From Chlorobiota bacterium (GTDB taxonomy: Bacteria > Bacteroidota > Bacteroidia > Bacteroidales > B39-G9), in assembly GCA_030632095.1 (NCBI GenBank), contig DAOVJU010000041.1, forward strand, positions 1 to 12,376: a stretch of DNA of 12,376 nt, written 5' to 3'. This document shows positions 1 to 6,088 of this stretch, piece after piece; position 1 is the stretch's first letter, and every line of letters starts with the position of its first letter. A model generated the notes under the pieces. The model was not told where the DNA came from and ran no database searches. It saw only the letters and a list, made by a program, of their open reading frames with translations. A program made the position numbers and the translations under genes.

Positions 1-33
1 GAAGTATGAAAATTATTGTGCGCATCTATGTTA

Positions 34-64
34 GTTCAAAGTTTCATGTTCAAAGTTTCAAGTT
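34..64. repeat. 7-nt tandem array, GTTCAAA/GTTTCAA type
   Basis: Four consecutive 7-nt units (gttcaaa, gtttcat, gttcaaa, gtttcaa) and a 3-nt remainder. Two unit variants alternate, so it can also be read as a 14-nt repeat. It lies beyond the 3' end of the efflux operon. No gene is visible in positions 1-153, and positions 1-33 hold nothing I recognise. The period is seen directly; the function is unknown. Confidence 0.85.
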
Positions 65-80
65 GAGTATAGTGTTTTGA

Positions 81-149
81 GTTACTGGTTACTGGTTACT
101 GGTTACTGATTACTGATTACTGATTACTGATTACTGATTACTGATTACT
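81..149. repeat. 7-nt tandem array, GTTACTG/ATTACTG type, 9 copies
   Basis: Nine exact 7-nt units: four copies of gttactg (81-108), then five of attactg (109-143), then a partial unit to 149. The change from G-type to A-type happens once, which suggests copies spread from neighbour to neighbour. The array ends 4 bp from the stop codon of the ABC-2 permease, so it forms the 3' flank of the efflux operon. On the strand of that operon the unit carries TAA. The same unit recurs at 1261-1289. Confidence 0.95.
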
Positions 150-153
150 ACTT

Positions 154-1260
154 TCATTCAAGTCTTACTTTAAATTTCCTGATACTCAGCATAATAAATA
201 GAAATATCATAAATACAATAACAAAAGTTTCCTGCCACACAAAAAATAAACCTGTTCCTTTTAGCATAATATCCTTTAAGATTATAATAAACCACCTGGG
301 TGGCATAACAAAAGCAATCCATTGAAGTATAATTGGCATGTTTTCAACAGGAAAAATAAAACCACTTAATAATATCGTTGGTAACATTAAAGCAAACATC
401 GACATCATCATTGCTGTTTGTTGGCTGTTCGCAACAGTGGATATTAATATTCCCAGGGATAAAGCCAGAAGAATAAAAAGCATGCTTTCAACCATTAGTA
501 AAATAAAACTTCCTGCCACCGGCATTCCAAATACAAATTTTCCAAGAAGAATTATTGATAACGCATTTACCACAGAAAGTACAAAATACGGTGTAACCTT
601 TCCTAAAACAATTTGAATTGGTTTTAATGGAGAGACAAGTAAAACCTCCATAGTTCCTAATTCTTTTTCCCGTACTAAGGAAATAGATGTCATTAACGCA
701 GATATTAACATTAGTATCATAGCCATAATACCTGGTATGAACATATAAACTCCTTGCAAATTTGGATTATAAAGCATTCTGACCTCCGGAGATATTTGAA
801 TCCGGTCTACAAATTCACCATTTATTTCCTTCAAATAATCATAAATCAAAGCAGATGTATAATTAGTAAGCATGCTAGCAATATTTGGATCCGATGCATC
901 AGTTAATATTTGAATGGATGCTGATTTTTCCCGTTCAAGTTTTTCAGCAAAATTCTGTTCAAAAACAATAACCTCTTTAATTTCTCCTTTTCTGAAGCTA
1001 TTTTCTATTTCCGAATTAGAATTAAGTTTTTGATGTAATATAAAGTATCCTGACGAAAGCAGTTTATTAGTTATTTCTTTAGTTATTTCATCATGAGAAT
1101 GATCCAGGATGGCAATTTTAGCATCTTTTATCTCATTAGTAATAACAAAACCAAAAAGTAAAATTTGTACAACAGGGATTCCGAACAAAATAACCATTGT
1201 TCTGACATCTCTGAAGATGTGGTAAAATTCCTTTTTTACAAAGCCGATAAATCGTTTCAT
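154..1260 (-). CDS. ABC-2 type transporter permease (YbhR/YhhJ-like)
   Basis: The product is 368 residues, usual for single ABC-2 permeases of drug-efflux type. A first membrane helix at about 22-40 is followed by a soluble, probably extracytoplasmic domain at 41-170. Further helices lie at about 173-195, 222-243, 250-275, 283-304 and 340-362. The family motif EKELGTMEVLLVSPL (198-212) sits just after helix 2 in the cytoplasmic coupling region. With the two upstream ATPases it should form the inner-membrane exporter that feeds the fusion protein and the TolC-like channel. YbhR and YbhS usually act as a pair; only one permease is visible, so it may homodimerise or have a partner left of position 1. 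The 8 bp between the preceding stop codon and this ATG come from a 7-nt repeat array, with no Shine-Dalgarno sequence. The substrate cannot be told from sequence. Confidence 0.93.
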   Translation of the reverse strand: MKRFIGFVKKEFYHIFRDVRTMVILFGIPVVQILLFGFVITNEIKDAKIAILDHSHDEITKEITNKLLSSGYFILHQKLNSNSEIENSFRKGEIKEVIVFEQNFAEKLEREKSASIQILTDASDPNIASMLTNYTSALIYDYLKEINGEFVDRIQISPEVRMLYNPNLQGVYMFIPGIMAMILMLISALMTSISLVREKELGTMEVLLVSPLKPIQIVLGKVTPYFVLSVVNALSIILLGKFVFGMPVAGSFILLMVESMLFILLALSLGILISTVANSQQTAMMMSMFALMLPTILLSGFIFPVENMPIILQWIAFVMPPRWFIIILKDIMLKGTGLFFVWQETFVIVFMIFLFIMLSIRKFKVRLE

Positions 1261-1289
1261 TTAACTGGTTACTGGTTACTGGTTACTGG
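1261..1289. repeat. 7-nt tandem array spanning a gene junction (TTACTGG)
   Basis: One 8-nt unit (ttaactgg) followed by three exact ttactgg units. This is the same unit as at 81-149 in another phase. On the minus strand it encodes the last residues (PVTSNQ) and the TAA stop of the upstream ABC ATPase, and it fills the whole space before the permease start codon. The array is therefore both coding and leader sequence here. Confidence 0.92.
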
Positions 1290-2021
1290 TTTTCGTGCTA
1301 GTTTAATAAAAACTTCATCCATGTTTTTCGATTTATATTTAGTTGTCAGATTTTCAGGTGTATCCAGTGCAACAATTTTTCCATCAACCATAATTGAAAT
1401 CCTGTCGCAATATTCAGCTTCATCCATATAATGAGTTGTAACAAATACGGTAATACCATCATGTGAAGCTTTGTAAATTAAATCCCAGAACTGTCTTCTT
1501 GTAATCGGATCAACACCTCCGGTTGGTTCATCTAAAAAAACTATTTTTGGTTTATGGATTATTGCTATTAGAAACGCTAGTTTTTGCTTCCAGCCCATAG
1601 GTAATGAGGCTATTAAAGAGTTTCTGTATTTATTTATCCCCATATCCTGAAGCAAACGACCTGCTTCATTACGAATGTCTTTTCTTGACATACCATAAAT
1701 ACCACCATAAAACCTAATGTTTTCGAATACTGTTAAATCCTCATACAATGAGAACTTCTGGCACATATACCCTATTTTTTTTTTTATTTTCTCCGATTGA
1801 GTATAGACATTAAAACCAGCCACATTAATTTCACCGGAACTGGGTTTTGACAAACCGCACATAATTCGCATTGCGGTTGTTTTTCCTGCTCCATTTGCCC
1901 CAAGAAATCCAAATATCTCGTTTTGTTTAACTTCAAAATTCAAATTGTCGTTTGCCACAAAACTCCCGAATTTCTTCGTAAGATCAATTGCTTTTATTAT
2001 AATATCATTATTATCATTCAT
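1269..2021 (-). CDS. ABC transporter ATPase, equivalent to the C-terminal half of YbhF
   Basis: The product is a 250-residue nucleotide-binding protein. Walker A is GANGAGKT (41-48), the Q-loop glutamine is Q88, Walker B ends in D164-E165, and the H-loop histidine is H197 in TTHYMDEA. The signature is not canonical: LSGG is replaced by LPMG (140-143) ahead of W-K-Q. From memory, the second half of fused YbhF-type ATPases has a similar LP-x-GW(K/R)Q signature, so this looks like a family trait and not damage. Its own Walker site is complete and should pair with the canonical signature of the neighbouring ATPase (2128-3042). The reading frame ends inside a 7-nt repeat array that supplies the tail KPVTSNQ; the usual end of this family falls near the preceding IKLAR. 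It lies 106 bp after its partner and 8 bp before the permease. Confidence 0.93.
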   Translation of the reverse strand: MNDNNDIIIKAIDLTKKFGSFVANDNLNFEVKQNEIFGFLGANGAGKTTAMRIMCGLSKPSSGEINVAGFNVYTQSEKIKKKIGYMCQKFSLYEDLTVFENIRFYGGIYGMSRKDIRNEAGRLLQDMGINKYRNSLIASLPMGWKQKLAFLIAIIHKPKIVFLDEPTGGVDPITRRQFWDLIYKASHDGITVFVTTHYMDEAEYCDRISIMVDGKIVALDTPENLTTKYKSKNMDEVFIKLARKPVTSNQ

Positions 2022-2042
2022 AATTGAAGCTCAATGTTTTCA

Positions 2043-2063
2043 GTTCTTGGTTACTGGTTTCTG
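2043..2063. repeat. Degenerate 7-nt array in the gap between the two ATPase genes
   Basis: Three units of 7 nt (gttcttg, gttactg, gtttctg), followed by a further gtttta, in the 106-bp gap at 2022-2127. It is a worn copy of the GTTACTG array. The rest of this gap is AT-rich and I see no gene or terminator in it. Confidence 0.6.
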
Positions 2064-2127
2064 GTTTTACAATAAATTCAACATTTTTTTATTCATTCAA
2101 ACACAAACATCATTTTTAATTATTAAA

Positions 2128-3042
2128 TCATTTGGTCATTAAATTCATAAAACAATCTTCAATATTTGGTTCAATTGAAACAACACTTATATTCTGATGA
2201 TTTTTTGATTTGATAAATTCTTCAATTTCACGATTACTTATTTCTTTCCTGATATCAGTATAATGTAAAGTTTGGCCGAATGCAAAAACGGTATCTGAAT
2301 ATTGAAATTCATTTAAATCATTTCTAAGCTGATACATATCTTGTGATTTAACCGACCATAGCTTTTTGTCGAATTTATTTATAATATTTTCTGGTGTTTC
2401 AATATCTAAGAATTCACCATTTTGTATCAAAGCAACTCTATCACATAAACTTGCTTCATCCATATAAGGTGTTGAAACCATGATTGTGATTTCCTTTTCC
2501 TTTAGTTTTCTTAACATCTCCCAGAATTCTTTCCTTGATACTGCATCAACACCGGTTGTAGGCTCATCAAGAATTAGAATTTCAGGTTTGTGAATTAATG
2601 CACATGATAAAGCAAGTTTTTGTTTCATTCCTCCTGATAATTTACCTGCCAGTCGATTTTTGAATGGTTCAATTTGTATATAAATATCTTTTATTAAATC
2701 GTAGTTCTCTTCTATAGTAGTCCCGAAAACTGTTGCGAAAAACATAAGATTTTCAATGACTGATAAATCCTGGTAAAGTGAAAACCTGCCAGGCATATAA
2801 CCTACAATATTTCTAATTTTTTTATAATCAGAAACTACATCAAAACCTGCTAAATTTGCTTTACCGGTATCTGCTAACAACAAAGTTGTAAGAATTCTAA
2901 AAATCGTTGTTTTTCCTGCTCCATCCGGTCCAATTAATCCAAATATTTCACCCTTCTCAACCTCGAATGAAATGTCATGTATTGCCTGAACATTCTTGTA
3001 GAATTTAGAAATTTTATTAACTTTTACCACCGTGTTGTTCAT
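2128..3042 (-). CDS. ABC transporter ATPase, equivalent to the N-terminal half of YbhF
   Basis: The product is 304 residues: an ATPase core at about 1-215 and a C-terminal extension ending in a P-x-IED-x-F motif common in this group. Walker A is GPDGAGKT (38-45), the signature KLSGGMKQ (134-141) is canonical, and Walker B ends in D159-E160. Two ATP-handling residues are missing: the Q-loop glutamine is replaced by G85 (YMPGRFSLY), and the H-loop histidine by P192 (STPYMDEA). Its own nucleotide site is therefore probably weak or inactive in hydrolysis, while its signature can complete the site of the ATPase at 1269-2021. I recall the STPYMDEA form from N-terminal halves of YbhF-like proteins. 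It starts 8 bp after the fusion-protein gene, so co-transcription is very likely. Confidence 0.93.
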   Translation of the reverse strand: MNNTVVKVNKISKFYKNVQAIHDISFEVEKGEIFGLIGPDGAGKTTIFRILTTLLLADTGKANLAGFDVVSDYKKIRNIVGYMPGRFSLYQDLSVIENLMFFATVFGTTIEENYDLIKDIYIQIEPFKNRLAGKLSGGMKQKLALSCALIHKPEILILDEPTTGVDAVSRKEFWEMLRKLKEKEITIMVSTPYMDEASLCDRVALIQNGEFLDIETPENIINKFDKKLWSVKSQDMYQLRNDLNEFQYSDTVFAFGQTLHYTDIRKEISNREIEEFIKSKNHQNISVVSIEPNIEDCFMNLMTK

Positions 3043-3050
3043 ATTAGTTT

Positions 3051-3935
3051 TTAATTCTGAAAGTATACTTCTCCTGGCATGCCAATCTTTATCCGGCCAT
3101 CATTTTGTACCTTAATTTTAATGGCATAAACCAAATCAACACGCTCTTCCTTTGTTTGTATTATTTTTGGTGTAAACTCAGCACTTTCAGATATCCAACT
3201 AACTTTACCTTCAAACTCAATATTTTCATCTTTGTTTTTATCAATATAAACTGTAACTTTCTCCCCGAGTTTAATCTCATGAAGCTGACTACCGCTGATA
3301 TATGCTCTTAAAATTATTGATGTTAAATCTGCAATTTTGTATAAGGCTTTTCCCTGCACAACTAATTCTGAAACTTCAACGTATTTATTGAGAATTACTC
3401 CATTTTTAGGTATTTCCAGGTAACATTTTTGAATTCTATGATCAATTTGATCAATTTGTTTTTGTACTACATCCAATTCACTATAAACAGATTTTTTTTG
3501 TGTTTTTGTAGCTTCAATCTGAGCTTTTAGCACTCTTATTTGAGCATCTAAATCATCCATTTGTTTTTCCGTGGCAGCTCCTCCATCCAATAAATTCCCA
3601 AGCCTTTCTTTCTCATTTTTTAGAGTTTTAAATTGCACTTTTAGCACTTCCAGTTGTGCATTAATAGTAGTGATCTTTGATGACACTGCTCTTTTTTGCG
3701 ATATTGCCTGTTGCTTATTCAAATACATATCTGTAGTGTCGATAACTCCAATTTGCTGACCAGCTTTTACTTCAACACCTTCTTCAATATTAAATTTGAT
3801 AAGTTTACCATTTGCTTCAGAAGAAATTACTGTTTCAATTGCCTCAAAATTTCCATATGCATCAGCTTTATGGTTTTGACTATTGCACGAAAAAAACAGT
3901 ATTGCAACTATTATTGGTATTATGTATTTATTCAT
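3051..3935 (-). CDS. HlyD/YbhG-family membrane-fusion lipoprotein
   Basis: The product is a 294-residue periplasmic adaptor. Its N-terminus is a hydrophobic stretch ending in a lipobox-like FFSC, with C17 as the predicted lipidated cysteine, so it should be membrane-anchored by lipid. A first lipoyl-type half (about 35-67, SSEANGKLIKFNIEEGVEVKAG) is followed by a long coiled-coil hairpin (about 70-165), a second lipoyl half (PKNGVILNKYVEVSELVVQG) and a beta-barrel region ending in GMPGEVYF. This is the standard layout of adaptors that bridge an inner-membrane pump to a TolC-like channel. It lies between the channel gene and the ATPase genes, with gaps of 35 and 8 bp. The start codon is the first ATG and gives a proper signal peptide. 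It lies just after an AT-rich 7-nt repeat array on the coding strand. Confidence 0.93.
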   Translation of the reverse strand: MNKYIIPIIVAILFFSCNSQNHKADAYGNFEAIETVISSEANGKLIKFNIEEGVEVKAGQQIGVIDTTDMYLNKQQAISQKRAVSSKITTINAQLEVLKVQFKTLKNEKERLGNLLDGGAATEKQMDDLDAQIRVLKAQIEATKTQKKSVYSELDVVQKQIDQIDHRIQKCYLEIPKNGVILNKYVEVSELVVQGKALYKIADLTSIILRAYISGSQLHEIKLGEKVTVYIDKNKDENIEFEGKVSWISESAEFTPKIIQTKEERVDLVYAIKIKVQNDGRIKIGMPGEVYFQN

Positions 3936-3968
3936 AATTTATAATTTTTAACTTATAATTTATAATTT
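3934..3968. repeat. 7-nt tandem array, ATAATTT type
   Basis: Five successive 7-nt units: ataattt, ataattt, ttaactt, ataattt, ataattt. They fill nearly the whole 35-bp gap between the TolC-like gene and the fusion-protein gene and touch the start codon of the latter. The unit is unrelated in sequence to the TTACTGG array but has the same length. AT-rich leaders are common here, so chance is harder to exclude than for the other arrays, although the phase is exact over all five units. Confidence 0.75.
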
Positions 3969-3970
3969 CT

Positions 3971-5251
3971 TTAAAGTTGCCCAAGAATAGTACGTAACTT
4001 AGTTTCGGCTTTACTTAATTCAATTTCATGAACAGTTTTATTCAATTTTGCCTTTTTCTCAGCATTAAACTCTGACAAATAATCTGTTGATGTTATTGTT
4101 CCATTTTCTAATTCAACGGAAGCTCTTTTAACTATTTCTTCCTTTAATTGAATTATATCATTGTCTTTTTGAATTAACTGATTTAATTTTTCAATCTTCA
4201 CTTTTTCACTTTCAAATAAAATATTAATATTTCTCCTGAATCCAGCTTCCTGGTTTCCTATTAATTCTTTTGTAAGTGTTAGAACTTGCTTGTCTTTATT
4301 TGTTTGGCCCCAATCATAAATGTTCCATTTTACACTTAATCCCAGTAAGTAATAATCATCAAAATCAGGATTTAACATATTCAAACCTGGCCTTCCATAT
4401 CCAAATTGTCCAAATCCGGCAATTACAGGATATTGTTTCTTTTTTACTAATTCATTGCTTATATCTATTTTATTTTTCTCCAGGTTGAATAAATCAATTT
4501 CCGGACGTAAAATATCTTCATTTGTAAGATTAGTATATTCGGGAATTTCAATAAGAGTATTATTAACAGTTCGGCCAATAAGTATTGACAGTGAGTAATT
4601 CAATGATTGAACTGTAAACTCCAATTCAAGTATTTGTTGTTCAAGATTTAATTGTTCTGCTTTTAAAACATTTATTGTTGATTGATTTATAGTTCCATTT
4701 TCTAATGCTGTTTGTAGAACATCTATTTTCTGATCTAACTCTTCTCTGTATATTTCAATAATTTCTTTTTGTTTTTGAATTAACAGAATAGCAAAGTAAT
4801 TTTCATTAACTCTTTCTTTTATGCCAAATACTTCAACATTTATCTTCTGCATTTCTGTTTGAGCAGATGCAAGTTCAAGTTCTCCTAATGTTTTTATTAT
4901 TCCACCATCATAAATAACCTTGCTTGCTTCAACATACATTTTATATTGATCTTTTGGCAAAGCATCCAACTCTGGTGCAGGCATATCAGAAGGAAATGCA
5001 GAAAATACTTCTTCAAGGTCTATCACATCCGATTGATAAGTTGCCTGAGCTGCAAAATTTAATACAGGAAAATTGTTTGTTAATACTTTCGTTGACTTAA
5101 GGTTTCCGATTTCTTCAGCAATTTTATAATTCTTTAAGATCGGATGTGCTTTCCTGGCTAAATCATAACAATCAAAAAGCGTTAGTGTATCAGTTTGCTG
5201 AGATAAGCCTGTTGTAGAAATTAATAACAAACAAAGTAGTATCTTTTTCAT
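3971..5251 (-). CDS. TolC-like outer-membrane efflux protein
   Basis: The product is 426 residues, the usual length for this family. It begins with a Sec signal peptide (MKKILLCLLLISTTGLSQ). Two outer-membrane efflux domains follow, recognisable by long alpha-helical stretches rich in E, K, Q and L (about 130-215 and 325-420) and by family-like segments such as YEASKVIYDGG-type and KWNIYDWGQTNK-type strands near the helix entries. Three copies should form the outer-membrane channel and periplasmic tunnel of the tripartite pump encoded here. The gene is the first structural gene after the regulator, 28 bp from the tetR stop codon. Nothing is truncated. The exported compound cannot be inferred. 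Confidence 0.92.
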   Translation of the reverse strand: MKKILLCLLLISTTGLSQQTDTLTLFDCYDLARKAHPILKNYKIAEEIGNLKSTKVLTNNFPVLNFAAQATYQSDVIDLEEVFSAFPSDMPAPELDALPKDQYKMYVEASKVIYDGGIIKTLGELELASAQTEMQKINVEVFGIKERVNENYFAILLIQKQKEIIEIYREELDQKIDVLQTALENGTINQSTINVLKAEQLNLEQQILELEFTVQSLNYSLSILIGRTVNNTLIEIPEYTNLTNEDILRPEIDLFNLEKNKIDISNELVKKKQYPVIAGFGQFGYGRPGLNMLNPDFDDYYLLGLSVKWNIYDWGQTNKDKQVLTLTKELIGNQEAGFRRNINILFESEKVKIEKLNQLIQKDNDIIQLKEEIVKRASVELENGTITSTDYLSEFNAEKKAKLNKTVHEIELSKAETKLRTILGQL

Positions 5252-5279
5252 CAGATTGCTGTTTAATTATAAAATATTA

Positions 5280-5906
5280 CTAATCCATCTTAATTGAACT
5301 GATTACAAAATCAATAACATGTTCTTTTCGTTGTTTTAGAAAATCATTGTATTGCTTTTTATCATTACCGAATATTACACCTTGTACAATAGGTTTTGCT
5401 ACAATTGGAAAAATGCAAAGCCCTACTATATTTACCATTAAATTTCTTGCATCAATAGGTTTTATAATTCCTTGCTCCACTTCTTCCTGAAGCTGAATAT
5501 TGAATTTATCAATTAAACCTTCTTCTTTTAACCTGATATTTTTCTCAAAAAGACTTATTAATATCTGGGGATTTCTGTTTAACTCGTTAATAACAAATCC
5601 AGGAATGAAAGGATGCTTTGCTATAAGATCAAGATAATTTGAAACAAATACTTCTATCTTCTCAAAAACAGATATACCTGACCCCATTATATTTATAACC
5701 CTTGGAAAAAACTTTGAAAATGCCATATTAATGACTTTTTCAAAAAGTTTATCTTTTGTCCTGTAATAATAATGCAACAGAGCTTTATTAATTCCGGCAG
5801 TATCGGCAATTTCCTGCATTCTTGCCCCTGTCATACCCTTTTTTTGAAAAACTTCTTCTGCTGCTTTGAGAATTTTTTCTTCTGTTTTTTCTTGATTATC
5901 AACCAT
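5280..5906 (-). CDS. TetR/AcrR-family transcriptional regulator
   Basis: The product is 208 residues with the family layout. An N-terminal DNA-binding domain (about 8-55) contains the helix-turn-helix around MQEIADTAGINKALLHYYYRTKDKLFEKV, and an all-helical ligand-binding C-terminal domain follows. It is the first gene of the efflux operon, so it probably represses its own promoter and is released when a ligand, perhaps a pump substrate, binds. Supporting this, a 16-bp imperfect palindrome and a 13-nt repeat array lie between the promoter and the start codon. The first ATG gives a normal N-terminus. The ligand is unknown, and activation instead of repression cannot be excluded. Confidence 0.93.
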   Translation of the reverse strand: MVDNQEKTEEKILKAAEEVFQKKGMTGARMQEIADTAGINKALLHYYYRTKDKLFEKVINMAFSKFFPRVINIMGSGISVFEKIEVFVSNYLDLIAKHPFIPGFVINELNRNPQILISLFEKNIRLKEEGLIDKFNIQLQEEVEQGIIKPIDARNLMVNIVGLCIFPIVAKPIVQGVIFGNDKKQYNDFLKQRKEHVIDFVISSIKMD

Positions 5907-5957
5907 AAAGTTTATCTATTTACTTTAACTGTTTAGTTTAATTATTTAGTTTAACCA
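5906..5957. repeat. Four 13-nt tandem units in the leader of the tetR operon
   Basis: The core A(G/C)TTTA recurs exactly every 13 nt, at 5909, 5922, 5935 and 5948. The units at 5932-5944 and 5945-5957 match at 11 of 13 positions; 5919-5931 and 5906-5918 are more diverged. The set fills the space between the predicted transcription start and the tetR ATG, whose first base is in the first unit. It could be a protein-binding array or an RNA leader element. Confidence 0.7.
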
Positions 5958-5966
5958 TTTGGTCAA
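5951..5966. promoter_or_regulatory. Candidate TetR operator
   Basis: The 16-bp sequence ttaaccatttggtcaa is an imperfect palindrome with two 7-bp arms around a 2-bp centre; 6 of 7 arm positions pair. It lies 45 bp before the tetR start codon and overlaps the end of the predicted promoter box at 5964-5971, so a bound repressor would block transcription. The symmetry is seen; the assignment to this TetR is inferred from position. Confidence 0.5.
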
Positions 5967-5995
5967 ATTTATGGTAAAAAATTGTTAAATGCAAA
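5964..5995 (-). promoter_or_regulatory. Bacteroidota-type promoter for the efflux operon
   Basis: On the minus strand, TTTG (5995-5992) is followed after 20 bp by TAAATTTG (5971-5964), matching the Bacteroidota -33 TTTG and -7 TAnnTTTG elements at normal spacing. The start of transcription would fall near 5959, giving a leader of about 50 nt. It faces the efflux operon, so it is the likely promoter for tetR and the genes after it. Confidence 0.55.
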
Positions 5996-6048
5996 TAATT
6001 TGTAAATAAATAATTTTGTTATAATTAATATTTTAAAATACTATTCTA

Positions 6049-6056
6049 TATATTTG
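6049..6056 (+). promoter_or_regulatory. Possible -7 box for the signalling genes
   Basis: TATATTTG fits TAnnTTTG and would give a leader of about 25 nt before the ATG at 6089. No TTTG lies at the right distance upstream. A second match, TAATTTTG at 6011-6018, also lacks a -33 partner. The region is very AT-rich, so chance matches are likely. Confidence 0.25.
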
Positions 6057-6088
6057 TTATATATGTAGAAAATTTGTTGCACTGGATT

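Noticed and set aside
81..149. Possible CRISPR-like array
   Set aside because: Units are only 7 nt and directly adjacent, with no spacers and no cas genes nearby.
1269..2021. ABC ATPase as a decayed gene because of its altered signature
   Set aside because: The frame is intact, all other motifs are present, and I recall the LPxGWKQ form as typical of this subgroup.
2129..2138. Second copy of catttggtca, part of the candidate TetR operator
   Set aside because: It lies over the end of an ATPase coding region, lacks the other palindrome arm and is short enough to be chance.
6074..6088. TTG start codon for the first phosphatase
   Set aside because: It adds only five residues ahead of a normal ATG at 6089, and TTG starts are rarer; the ATG is preferred.
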